Source: Lachnoclostridium sp. UBA933 (GTDB taxonomy: Bacteria > Bacillota > Clostridia > Lachnospirales > Lachnospiraceae). Taken from it: a stretch of 13,521 bases of DNA. Positions 5,387-13,292 of this stretch are shown here, one piece after another. The DNA lies in NCBI GenBank assembly GCA_002293545.1, contig DBDL01000129.1, positions 7,395 to 20,915 of the forward strand, written 5' to 3'. A program made the position numbers and the translations under genes. Numbering within the stretch: position 1 is the first letter of the stretch; the number at the start of each line of letters is the position of its first letter. Below the pieces are notes generated by a model that worked only from the letters and a program-made list of their open reading frames with translations, did no database searches and was not told the DNA's origin.

Positions 5387-8300
5387 ATGTCAATGGAATC
5401 AATCATTTGGTTTACAATTATCAGCGTGGCTGTGATGTGTCTGGTTTATGAAACTACGATAAAATATGAGCCGGGTAATCAGTTGGGAACGGATAAAGAG
5501 CAAATGAACAAAATGGTATATTTGTTTCTGTTGCTCGGAATTACTTTTATTATAAAAAGCTTATTGGCAATTACGATGAAAGGACATGGTACGGATGTCA
5601 ACTGCTTTACCAGTTGGTCGAGTCTTGTGTATGAGCATGGGTTTGGGAATTTTTATGAAAAAAGCAGTTTTTCGGATTATCCGCCGGGTTATATGTACAT
5701 TCTTTATTTTACGGCGGCATTCCGGCAGATATTCAATATAACGGCAGATTCCATGACAGGGGTGTATCTGATAAAGCTGGTCCCTATTTTATGTGATTTG
5801 GGTGCGGGATTTTTGATATATAAAATAGCGCGGAAATCATTTTCACAGATTTCCTCCTTGGTGTTAAGTGCGGTATATATGCTGAATCCTGCGGTTGTTA
5901 TCAATTCTTCCCTTTGGTGTCAGGTGGACAGTGTATATACGTTTGTTATTTTGCTTTTATGCTATTTCTGCATGGAGAAAAAGAGGATTGCCGCTTATTT
6001 TGTCTTTGCCTTGGGGGTTCTGCTGAAGCCTCAGACAATGATTGTCACACCAGTACTTATCTTTACGATTATCGACCAGTTATTTCTATGCCGTAAAAGA
6101 AACTGGGATACCATACTGTATGAGTTTGCAATGGGAATTACCGCAATCGGTTCTTTTATCGTTCTGTCAATGCCCTATGGTCTGAACACGGTTATTAATA
6201 AATATCTGGCGGCGCTTGGTTCTTATGAATATGCGACGGTAAATGCATATAATTTCTGGGCATTTTTAAAACTGAACTGGGCGGACCAGACGGGGAAATT
6301 TCTCTTTCTCCAATACCGGCATTGGGGAATGGCGGCTATTTTTGTTGCGGTTGCCCTGAGCGCACTGGTTTATTTTATGAACAGAAAGAACAATGTAAAA
6401 TATTTCTTGAGTGCGGCTGTTATTTTTGTGACGATGTTTACCTTTTCCGTCAGAATGCACGAGCGTTATAATTTTCCGGCAATGGCACTAATCCTGGCGG
6501 CATATATCTTAAAACCCCGCAAGGAGATATTCTATTCCTTTGCCGCATTGTGCGTTCTCCATTTTTTGAATGTGGGACATGTATTATATTCGATTGTGGA
6601 GTTGGATACGACCGGTCCGTCAAATATTGAAATCTTAGGTCAGACGGTTGACTTAATCATGATTTGCTCGATTGGAATCCTTATCTTTTTTGGGTATTTC
6701 CTGTATCAATGCTTATCCAAAAAGGAGCCGGAATTTTATATTATCAAACGTACCAAATACGGGAGGCAGATAGTGAAACCAAAAAAAACGAAAAAGATTT
6801 ATCGAATCACCTCTTCAAAAGTGATGGAGAAAATGACAAAAGCAGATTTTATTACGTTATTTTCAATTCTGGCAGTATATTCCGTGATTGCATTTTTCAA
6901 TCTGGGTGCTACTTCGGCACCGCAGACATTTTATGAAGTAAAAGAAAATGCCGTTGACACAGAAATGGTGTTCGATTTGGGAGAACCAAAGGAAATCGGA
7001 ACGATATGGAGTTTTCCCGCTGCTCATGAAAGCAGAAAATTTGAAATGCAGCTTGGGAATGATCTGACCGTTCCGTTTGACTATATTACATTTGCTCAAT
7101 TTGGAAGCGTCTATTCATGGGAGGAGGTTAAAGTAACGACACCCAAGGAATGGGCTGATTTCAAAATACTGATGGCAGAAGAGGACAGGAAGGTAGCAGA
7201 GGGAACACTAAGGCATGAGGACAGGAAAGCGAAATACGAAGATTTGAATCTGAATACAATGAATATACCGGATAAGTACCGTTATATCCGCTTCAAATCA
7301 ATTGACGGTGAATACCGGATAAATGAAGTGGCGATCTTAGATAAGCAGGGGAATCTCATTACACCGGTCAATCAGTCGGAGTATGCAGACTTGTTTGATG
7401 AGCAGGAGCTTTTGGATAAAGAGGACAGCTTCTATACAGGCAGTTATTTTGATGAAATCTATCACGCGAGAACAGGAAAAGAAATGGTTGAGGGAGCAAG
7501 AAACTATGAGTGGACGCACCCCCCGCTTGGGAAATTCATCATTTCTCTGGGTATCCGGGCATTTGGTATGACGCCGTTTGGATGGAGATTTGCGGGAACA
7601 CTGTTTGGGGTTCTTATGCTGCCGTTCTTATATCTGTTTGGAAAGAGAATGTTTCGGAAAACATGGGCTGCCGCAGCGGTTACGATACTGTTTGCCTTTG
7701 ATTTTATGCATTTTGTGCAGACCCGGATAGCTACCATTGATGTTTACGGTACCTTTTTCATCATTGCCATGTACTTTTTCATGTTTTGGTATACGCAAAA
7801 AAGCTTCTATGATACCAAGCTGTGGAAAACATTTATACCGCTTTTCCTAAGCGGAATCTGTATGGGATTAGGCTTTGCAAGCAAATGGACGGCAGTATAT
7901 GCGGGTGCCGGACTGGCGTTGATTTTCTTTTATGTATTATTCCTCCGCTGGAGAGAGTATGTATATGCGGTAAAGAAACCGGGCGGGAAAACAGCGGGGA
8001 TTTCACATGAATTTGTATCAAGGAATTTTAAGAAGTATTTCATCATAACATTATGTGCGGCGGTGGTATTCTTCATCATTATACCGGGACTCATCTATCT
8101 TTTGTCGTACATTCCGTTTAGTGACGGGAATGGTACCGGGCTATGGAAGCGGATGATTGAAAATCAAACAGCGATGTTTGATTATCATGCCGATTTGGAT
8201 TCGAAACATCCTTATTCTTCCTGGTGGTATCAATGGCCGACGATGGAAAAACCGATTTATTATCATTCCGCCACACTGTTAAACGGAATGAAAGAAGGAA

Positions 8301-8683
8301 TCAGTGCATTCGGGAATCCGCTTGTATGGTGGGCGGGAATTCCGGCATTGGGATATATGGGATACCTTATTTGGAAAGAACACGACCGTACGGCATTGTT
8401 TCTGGTCGTGTCGTATTTTGCACAGTACGTACCGTGGATGCTTGTTACGAGAATTATATTTATCTATCATTATTTCCCGTGTGTGCCTTTCGTAGTCTTG
8501 ATGATCGGATATGCCATGGTTCGGTTTGTAGGTGAGAAAAAGAAGCGTGTCTATTGGGTAGTGGGATATCTGGCGTGCGCCGTGGCATTGTTTGTCCTAT
8601 TCTATCCGGTATTAAGCGGATATCCGACATCGGAGGCCTATATTGAGAATCTAAGGCTGATGAATGGCTGGGTATTGGGCTGA
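5387..8683 (+). CDS. Double GT-C glycosyltransferase: N-terminal GT-C module, beta-sandwich-like insert, C-terminal PMT (GT39) module
   Basis: A 1098-residue polytopic membrane protein, about twice the size of one GT-C enzyme. Residues 1-450 are one multi-span module with a first-loop acidic residue (D70 in GTDVNCFTSW), SDYPPGYMYIL at 96-106, and RMHERYNFP at 356-364, features of polyprenyl-phosphate-sugar glycosyltransferases. A basic linker (about 450-487) and one membrane segment lead to a soluble insert at 515-662. The insert resembles a galactose-binding/F5-8C beta-sandwich (VFDLGEPKEIGTIW, YRYIRFKS, INEVAIL) and is probably outside the cell. The second module is protein O-mannosyltransferase-like: SYFDEIYHARTGKEM (686-700, with the D689-E690 pair), THPPLGK (710-716), RIATIDVYGTFF (780-791), and a C-terminal four-span region starting near H941 (HPYSSWWYQWP). 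The likely role is transfer of a lipid-linked sugar, perhaps mannose, to protein or wall polymer; donor and acceptor are unknown. Ribosome site AGAGGG at 5375-5380; no internal stop or frameshift seen. Confidence 0.85.
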   Translation: MSMESIIWFTIISVAVMCLVYETTIKYEPGNQLGTDKEQMNKMVYLFLLLGITFIIKSLLAITMKGHGTDVNCFTSWSSLVYEHGFGNFYEKSSFSDYPPGYMYILYFTAAFRQIFNITADSMTGVYLIKLVPILCDLGAGFLIYKIARKSFSQISSLVLSAVYMLNPAVVINSSLWCQVDSVYTFVILLLCYFCMEKKRIAAYFVFALGVLLKPQTMIVTPVLIFTIIDQLFLCRKRNWDTILYEFAMGITAIGSFIVLSMPYGLNTVINKYLAALGSYEYATVNAYNFWAFLKLNWADQTGKFLFLQYRHWGMAAIFVAVALSALVYFMNRKNNVKYFLSAAVIFVTMFTFSVRMHERYNFPAMALILAAYILKPRKEIFYSFAALCVLHFLNVGHVLYSIVELDTTGPSNIEILGQTVDLIMICSIGILIFFGYFLYQCLSKKEPEFYIIKRTKYGRQIVKPKKTKKIYRITSSKVMEKMTKADFITLFSILAVYSVIAFFNLGATSAPQTFYEVKENAVDTEMVFDLGEPKEIGTIWSFPAAHESRKFEMQLGNDLTVPFDYITFAQFGSVYSWEEVKVTTPKEWADFKILMAEEDRKVAEGTLRHEDRKAKYEDLNLNTMNIPDKYRYIRFKSIDGEYRINEVAILDKQGNLITPVNQSEYADLFDEQELLDKEDSFYTGSYFDEIYHARTGKEMVEGARNYEWTHPPLGKFIISLGIRAFGMTPFGWRFAGTLFGVLMLPFLYLFGKRMFRKTWAAAAVTILFAFDFMHFVQTRIATIDVYGTFFIIAMYFFMFWYTQKSFYDTKLWKTFIPLFLSGICMGLGFASKWTAVYAGAGLALIFFYVLFLRWREYVYAVKKPGGKTAGISHEFVSRNFKKYFIITLCAAVVFFIIIPGLIYLLSYIPFSDGNGTGLWKRMIENQTAMFDYHADLDSKHPYSSWWYQWPTMEKPIYYHSATLLNGMKEGISAFGNPLVWWAGIPALGYMGYLIWKEHDRTALFLVVSYFAQYVPWMLVTRIIFIYHYFPCVPFVVLMIGYAMVRFVGEKKKRVYWVVGYLACAVALFVLFYPVLSGYPTSEAYIENLRLMNGWVLG

Positions 8684-8739
8684 CAGGAGAATACCGGCAG
8701 AGAGAATCGGTTTGTTGTCTGACAGGAGATAAGTTTAAT

Positions 8740-10068
8740 ATGAGTAAAAAAACAGATTATGAAACACACTCTGTAAAACAGTTAAATACATGCCGTGAAT
8801 ATGTCATAATAAACCTGGCTTTTTGCGTATTTGACCTGATGGAGGACGAAGAAAATAATATTCATATTGACCGGGTTCGGGAGTTATTGGAATTATTAAC
8901 CGGCAAAGAAAACAGAAATGATGAAATCATACGCAGATGCATTGAAAATCGCAAAGCGATAACAAATATAACGGATAAGCTGGTTATGTACTGTGAGCAT
9001 TTTAAAATTTTCAGCGATGTTCTCAGCCGGATGCTCATAAGTGAAAACGATGAAAAGAAACCTGCCCCCTATGATACCAATCAGGAAGCCGCATTGGTCG
9101 ATCAGATTATTTTTTCATTGGCGAGATATCGAGAGCCGGCAAGAAGAAACATGGAATTGATGCAATACATCAGCCTGCTTCCCGTGCGTATGACAAAAAA
9201 TCGTTTTTTTGATAGGATCCGAACCGCAGTTGCTTATTATAAAGACAACAGTAAACAAGATTTTGACGAGTACATTGAGAAATTAAGGATGAGCGGACTT
9301 CTTCACAATAACGGCATAGAATCGGAGGAACTGCGCAAATACGATGAGGAATGGGACAGATGTGTCAGTATTCTGAAAAACCCAAGCCTTTCTACAGGAG
9401 TAGAATCACAATTATGGGACGACACAGAAAAACGGTTAGAAGAATTAGAAGAATCGGTTGATTTACAAAGTATGTTACAGGATATTGTAAATTTAATATA
9501 TGCGGCTGCCATCACAGAAAAATATCGGATGGAACCGTCAAAAGCATATCTGGATTCGATGGAAATTATCCGTGAGAGCTTGGACGGAACAAAAAATGAG
9601 GACAATCTCATTTCATTGGAAGGAAAGATTGAGAAAGCATACGAAGCGTTCAGTAAAATTGAGGATTCTGCTGCAAGGCGGAAGAAGCTGACAGAGCATG
9701 AGCCGGGTAATCAAAAAGAAATCGAAAGGATAAAGGATATTCAAACGATTTTACTGCTCAACTCCGGCAGTCGGTTTGCCGATACGGTAAAGCAGGAGAA
9801 CGGTGAAACCGCAGATAAACAATACATAGCCGAAAAGACAGAAAAATTGATTGAAGATTTTGAACGGCAATTTCTAAAATACCCTAAGAAATTGCGTTGG
9901 GCGATTATGAGAAACGTAATGAATGATTTACCGTTTCCTTTTGAAAATATAGATGAGATACGGGAGTACATGCTGTCCTCCTTAGTACAATGTAAGGATA
10001 AAACAGAAAAGAGAGCAGTATTTGACAAGATAAACAGATGGATGAATGATATGGATACGTACGATTGA
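8740..10068 (+). CDS. Unrecognised 442-residue soluble, helical protein
   Basis: I do not recognise a family. The protein has no signal peptide and no membrane segment, is highly charged, and appears almost all-helical. Likely coiled-coil or long-helix stretches lie at about residues 225-245 (TEKRLEELEESVDLQSML) and 300-335. The N-terminal 60 residues form a compact helical region (VIINLAFCVFDLMEDE, then RVRELLELLTG). The C-terminal 80 residues (LIEDFERQFLKYPKKLRWAI to DKINRWMNDMD) look like a separate helical bundle. No nucleotide-binding, metal or catalytic motif stands out. The ribosome site AGGAG (8724-8728) is 11 nt before ATG 8740, a somewhat long spacing. It follows the glycosyltransferase by 56 bp with no visible promoter or terminator, so it is probably co-transcribed. 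Its last codons and stop form the left arm of a strong hairpin. Function unknown; a structural or scaffold role is possible but unsupported. Confidence 0.75.
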   Translation: MSKKTDYETHSVKQLNTCREYVIINLAFCVFDLMEDEENNIHIDRVRELLELLTGKENRNDEIIRRCIENRKAITNITDKLVMYCEHFKIFSDVLSRMLISENDEKKPAPYDTNQEAALVDQIIFSLARYREPARRNMELMQYISLLPVRMTKNRFFDRIRTAVAYYKDNSKQDFDEYIEKLRMSGLLHNNGIESEELRKYDEEWDRCVSILKNPSLSTGVESQLWDDTEKRLEELEESVDLQSMLQDIVNLIYAAAITEKYRMEPSKAYLDSMEIIRESLDGTKNEDNLISLEGKIEKAYEAFSKIEDSAARRKKLTEHEPGNQKEIERIKDIQTILLLNSGSRFADTVKQENGETADKQYIAEKTEKLIEDFERQFLKYPKKLRWAIMRNVMNDLPFPFENIDEIREYMLSSLVQCKDKTEKRAVFDKINRWMNDMDTYD

Positions 10069-10113
10069 CGGATAGTGCCGACATACTGTGAAGCAGGTAT
10101 GCGTACGTATCCA
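10052..10113 (+). other. Long intercistronic hairpin at the end of the 442-residue gene
   Basis: A perfect 12-bp stem joins TGGATACGTACG (10052-10063) to CGTACGTATCCA (10102-10113). Directly inside the right arm, CATAC (10082-10086) pairs with GTATG (10097-10101), extended by TG/CA across one bulged G. The result is a composite stem with an 18-nt left bulge (10064-10081) that contains the stop codon TGA (10066-10068). No T-run follows, so it is not a classical terminator. It may shield the upstream message from exonucleases or tune expression of the next gene. Confidence 0.6.
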
Positions 10114-10156
10114 CAGACAGATAAAGAAGATACATGCCGAGAGATGGGAGCTTGCT

Positions 10157-10522
10157 ATGATAAGATGGTTTGAGCAATTATACCGGGACGATTTTGTCAG
10201 GAACAATCCAAGGTCTTGTATGAAAATCGTAAAATCGAAAAAAATTTATAAAAAGCGGGTTACCGTTATTGCCTTAGCCTCCAATCCGGAAAATTTATTT
10301 GATATCATCAGAAGCCGTGAATTATCCTTTGGCTATTATAAAAAAAAGGATTTATATATTTTAGGACTGGCGAAAAATCGTAAATCAGCAATTCGGTTGC
10401 TGAAGGAATTGGTAAATGACGTATGGTATCAAGATGAGTTTGCACCGAGAAGATATTTTTCAACGGATCGGTTTGTGACGGGACAAGCGTTAGTGAAACA
10501 ATGGAAAAGAGGTAAAAAGTGA
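10157..10522 (+). CDS. Small conserved clostridial protein of unknown function
   Basis: A 121-residue basic cytosolic protein. The core VTVIALASNPENLFDIIRSRELSF (about residues 35-58), followed by YYKKKDLYILGLAKNRKSAIRLL, resembles a small conserved family I recall from Lachnospiraceae; I know no function for it. The pattern strand-helix-strand-GLA-helix suggests a small alpha/beta domain. Start chosen at ATG 10157 because GGGAG (10146-10150) lies 6 nt upstream. The longer frame from GTG 10088 begins inside a stable hairpin and its extra 23 residues (rich in Lys, Arg and His) look non-conserved. The stop overlaps the GTG start of the DUF2953 gene by 4 bp (GTGA), so the two are probably translationally coupled and may act together. 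No membrane segment or metal motif is seen. Confidence 0.75.
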   Translation: MIRWFEQLYRDDFVRNNPRSCMKIVKSKKIYKKRVTVIALASNPENLFDIIRSRELSFGYYKKKDLYILGLAKNRKSAIRLLKELVNDVWYQDEFAPRRYFSTDRFVTGQALVKQWKRGKK

Positions 10523-11373
10523 CGATTCTTTTCATCCTTTTAAAGTGGATTGCAATTTTGGTTCTTGTGCTTTTAGCATTATTCATATTACTTTTAACAC
10601 TCGTCCTCTTTGTACCTGTTCGATATGATATATTGCTGATTTATGAACGGCATTTGAGTTATCGGTTTCGGATTCATTGGTGTTTTCATATAGTAACATG
10701 CAAGAAAAAGATGAATACCGATTTGATTAAACTATACATATTTGGAATACCGATACGTACCATTTCCGGAGAGGCAGAGCTTCAGAAAAAAGATTCCGGG
10801 GAAATGATTGTCAATAGAAAGACCGAAAAAAACAATTCGGAAGATAGTTCAGATGATAATAAAAAGGTTCATGAGGAAACCCATGATAGGAAAGACAGTA
10901 AAAATAAAAGCGCGCCCCATGATAAACTGAAAAAAAAGACCGGAAATAAAAATAGGGATAAAAAAACGAAAACATCTTGGCGGGAAAAATTACGCTTTCA
11001 ATTTCATAGAATATCCGGTATAATAAAATTTGCATATAAGAGAGAAAATAAAAAGGTATTCCGCATGTTATGGAACGAGTTGGTTTCGATAATCAAATAT
11101 GTTTTTCCGGGAAAGGTGTGGGGAAGTGCGGAGTTTGGTACCGGCGATCCGGCGGCAACCGGATTGGTTTTGGGAGTCATCAGTCTTTTCCCGTGGGCTT
11201 ATATAAAAAAGCTTAGTATTGTGCCCAATTTTGAGGAAAAGGTACTGAAAGGGAATATCGGTGCCAGAGGAAGGATACGGATGTTTCACCTTGTCAGATT
11301 GGCATGGCGTTTGTATCGCAGTAAGGAAATGAAAAGAACCATAAGAGAATGGAAACGCATAAATAAAACATAA
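10519..11373 (+). CDS. ytfI: DUF2953 (YtfI-like) membrane-anchored protein
   Basis: A 284-residue protein, longer than many DUF2953 members because of a linker. A single N-terminal hydrophobic anchor spans residues about 3-32. A beta-type region (about 35-85) follows, then a highly charged, low-complexity linker (about 88-155) dominated by Lys, Asp, Glu and Asn. The conserved DUF2953 end includes WGSAEFGTGDPAATGLVLG (201-219) and KGNIGARGRIRMFHL (244-258). The family is known from Bacillus YtfI, encoded directly before ytfJ/gerW, exactly as here; its biochemical role is not established, and membrane association near the spore or cell surface is inference. The start is GTG 10519 with AGAGGT (10508-10513) 5 nt upstream. 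It overlaps the preceding gene by 4 bp and precedes gerW by 33 bp. Confidence 0.85.
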   Translation: MTILFILLKWIAILVLVLLALFILLLTLVLFVPVRYDILLIYERHLSYRFRIHWCFHIVTCKKKMNTDLIKLYIFGIPIRTISGEAELQKKDSGEMIVNRKTEKNNSEDSSDDNKKVHEETHDRKDSKNKSAPHDKLKKKTGNKNRDKKTKTSWREKLRFQFHRISGIIKFAYKRENKKVFRMLWNELVSIIKYVFPGKVWGSAEFGTGDPAATGLVLGVISLFPWAYIKKLSIVPNFEEKVLKGNIGARGRIRMFHLVRLAWRLYRSKEMKRTIREWKRINKT

Positions 11374-11406
11374 AGGATTGAACAATAGTTCAAAGGAGGA
11401 ATCATA

Positions 11407-11775
11407 ATGGCAGATAATAATTTTAACAATACGGTGGAATCACTTTTTAAAGGGATGGATTCGTTTATTACGACAAAAACTGTCGTAGGGGATGCCGTTC
11501 GTTTTGAGGACGGAACGATTATTTTACCGTTGGTAGACGTGAGTTTCGGAGTGGCTGCCGGAGCCTTTTCCAATGAAACAGATAAAAGGAATAACGGCGG
11601 CGGCGGAATGGGCGGTAAAATCCAGCCAAGCTCCGTTCTTGTTATCAAAGACGGGACAACCAAATTAGTCAATGTAAAAAATCAGGACAGTATCACAAAG
11701 GTGCTTGACATGGTTCCTGATTTTGTGAATCGCTTAAAAAAAGAAGATTCGGGGAAAGGAAAAAAAGATAAATAA
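11407..11775 (+). CDS. gerW: GerW/YtfJ family sporulation protein
   Basis: A 122-residue protein typical of GerW (YtfJ), which in Bacillus is made in the forespore and is needed for normal spore germination. Family features: the N-terminal helix NTVESLFKGMDSFI (8-21); TVVGDAVRFEDGTIILPLVDVSFGVAAG (25-52); a glycine-rich loop GGGGMGG (64-70); and IQPSSVLVIKDGTTKLVNV (72-90). The C-terminus is Lys/Glu-rich. The ribosome site AAAGGAGG (11392-11399), 7 nt from the ATG, is the best in the window. Its presence argues that the organism forms spores, or descends from spore formers. It is the last gene of the plus-strand unit; only 3 bp separate its stop from the stop of the convergent murE. I saw no convincing forespore sigma promoter directly before it. 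Confidence 0.95.
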   Translation: MADNNFNNTVESLFKGMDSFITTKTVVGDAVRFEDGTIILPLVDVSFGVAAGAFSNETDKRNNGGGGMGGKIQPSSVLVIKDGTTKLVNVKNQDSITKVLDMVPDFVNRLKKEDSGKGKKDK

Positions 11776-11778
11776 AGC

Positions 11779-13251
11779 TCAAGAGTTTTTCTCCTGTCCC
11801 GCTAAAATCTCACGAACAACCGATCTTTCATCAAAGGGATACTTTATCCCTTTGATTTCTTGATAATTTTCATGTCCCTTGCCCAGCAGAAGAATGATAT
11901 CGCCATCCTCGGCACAGGCAAGGGCATGAGCGATTGCCGCTTTTCGATCTATAATAACTTTATACTTCCCCCCGGATTTTGCCAGACCAGCCTTAATATC
12001 TTCAATAATATCCTCCGGTTCTTCCTCCCTTGGATTGTCACTGGTCAAAATACATAAATCTGCCGTTTCACCCGCTGCTTCCCCCATTTCGTGACGGCGC
12101 AGCCTGGAACGGTTTCCCCCTGCACCATATACGCAGATGATGCGGTTCGGTTCATATTCTTTTAGTGTGTGCATAATACTTCTTGTTATTGCTCCGTTGT
12201 GAGCGTAGTCAATCAGAACGGTAAATCTGTCGGATGCCGGTATGAGTTCGGATCTGCCCAGGATTCGTACTTTTTGCAGTGCGGCATGGATGGACTGGAC
12301 ATCTGCGCCCAGTTCATGGCAAATCATAATGGAGATTAATGAATTATAAACATGAAATCTCCCCGGAATATAAATCGACACGTCCATTTCCACGGTTCCC
12401 TTTGTTTGAAAACGCATACCGGGTTTCCGGCTGCTTTTGATAAATGAAATATTTTCTGCCGTAAGGTCCGCATGAGCACTGAGTCCAAATGTTTTGACCA
12501 TGCAAGTGTGTCCGTTTAGTACCTTCTTCCAGTTGTCATCGTCGATGTTTACGATTCCGATACCGCATTGCCGGAATAACAGGCTCTTGCATTCGAGATA
12601 TTCTTCAAGGTCCGCATGTTCACCTAATCCGATATGATCCGGTGAAAAATTAGTAAACACCCCGTAATCAAATGATATCCCTGCTACTCTGTCTTGTTTC
12701 AGACCTTGAGAGGATACTTCCATTACCGCATATTCACAACCGGCTTCTACCATTCGATGCAGTATTTTTTGCAGCTCGTAAGATTCCGGCGTTGTATTTG
12801 GAAGAGGTACATGCACTTTTCCGATTACGGCTCCCAGTGTTCCGATCAAACCGGTTTTCATTCCCGCTTCATCCAATATGCCCTTAATGATATAAGAAGT
12901 TGATGTCTTTCCCTTTGTACCGGTTAATCCGATCGTAATCAGTTTCTCCGCAGGATACCCGAAATACACTGCGGACATATAAGAGAGAGCTTTTCTTGTA
13001 GACTCCACCCGAATAACACAGACATCATCCCCTGAAACATCTACGGCTCTCTCGGCAACGATTGCCTTAACACCGGCTGCCAATACCGAGGGAATAAAAT
13101 TATGTCCGTCGGTATTGAACCCTGACATACAGACAAATACCGCTCCTTTCTGTGCCTTTCTGGAATCATATACAATATCTTCAATAGGGATATCCGGATT
13201 TCCCTGCACACATTCAAACGGATAATCTTTCAATAAATGTTTTAGCTTCAT
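11779..13251 (-). CDS. murE: UDP-MurNAc-tripeptide ligase (MurE family, meso-diaminopimelate type)
   Basis: A 490-residue cytosolic ligase of full MurE length. It would add the third stem-peptide residue to UDP-MurNAc-L-Ala-D-Glu using ATP. Seen in order: the N-terminal UDP-binding domain with DIVYDSRKAQKGAVFVCMSG (25-44); the ATP loop GLTGTKGKTST (108-118); NTTPESYELQ (152-161); VMEVSSQGL (176-184); FTNFSPDHIGLGEH (199-212); the lysine expected to be carbamylated, K222 in LECKSLLF; DYAHN (348-352); and DNPR (405-408). DNPR, where Lys-adding enzymes differ, indicates meso-diaminopimelate as substrate, and the adjacent dapF agrees. Several motifs differ from standard MurE (GRSELI, DYAHNGAI, GAGGNRSRLRRHEMG), so it may be one of several paralogues. 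GAGG (13259-13262) lies 7 nt before the ATG. It is downstream of dapF and linked to it by two ATGA-overlapping mini-frames. Confidence 0.93.
   Translation of the reverse strand: MKLKHLLKDYPFECVQGNPDIPIEDIVYDSRKAQKGAVFVCMSGFNTDGHNFIPSVLAAGVKAIVAERAVDVSGDDVCVIRVESTRKALSYMSAVYFGYPAEKLITIGLTGTKGKTSTSYIIKGILDEAGMKTGLIGTLGAVIGKVHVPLPNTTPESYELQKILHRMVEAGCEYAVMEVSSQGLKQDRVAGISFDYGVFTNFSPDHIGLGEHADLEEYLECKSLLFRQCGIGIVNIDDDNWKKVLNGHTCMVKTFGLSAHADLTAENISFIKSSRKPGMRFQTKGTVEMDVSIYIPGRFHVYNSLISIMICHELGADVQSIHAALQKVRILGRSELIPASDRFTVLIDYAHNGAITRSIMHTLKEYEPNRIICVYGAGGNRSRLRRHEMGEAAGETADLCILTSDNPREEEPEDIIEDIKAGLAKSGGKYKVIIDRKAAIAHALACAEDGDIILLLGKGHENYQEIKGIKYPFDERSVVREILAGQEKNS
11830..11865 (+). terminator. 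Hairpin inside murE that could end the gerW transcript
   Basis: ATCAAAGGGATA (11830-11841) and TATCCCTTTGAT (11845-11856) form a perfect 12-bp stem with a 3-nt loop. On the plus strand TTCTTGATAATTTT follows; on the minus strand no T-run follows. It starts 54 bp after the gerW stop, within the last codons of murE (KYPFDER region). The stem has four G-C pairs. Confidence 0.5.
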
Positions 13252-13292
13252 TTCCTATCCTCACATTTTCGTTTGTTGTATTCATGAATCAT
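13248..13292 (-). other. 14-codon reading frame MIHEYNKRKCEDRK, overlapping the murE start (ATGA)
   Basis: It starts at ATG 13292-13290 and stops at TGA 13250-13248, sharing ATGA with the murE ATG (13251-13249). AAAGG about 10 nt upstream is a weak ribosome site. It may be a leader that couples murE translation to dapF; it may also be chance. Confidence 0.3.

Noticed and set aside
8680..8729. Repeated CTGACAGGAGA (8680-8690 and 8719-8729) before the 442-residue gene
   Set aside because: Short, contains a ribosome-site core and a stop codon; likely chance, although exact.
10088..10156. GTG start at 10088 for the small 121-residue gene
   Set aside because: It lies inside the intercistronic hairpin without a ribosome site; ATG 10157 has GGGAG at proper spacing.
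11357..11387. Sigma-F/G-like promoter (GCATA, 17 bp, TGAACAATA) before gerW
   Set aside because: The -10 has two mismatches, and the predicted start would fall within the ribosome site, leaving almost no leader.
11378..11393. TTGAA/TTCAA hairpin next to the gerW ribosome site
   Set aside because: Only five A/T-rich pairs; too weak to support regulation.
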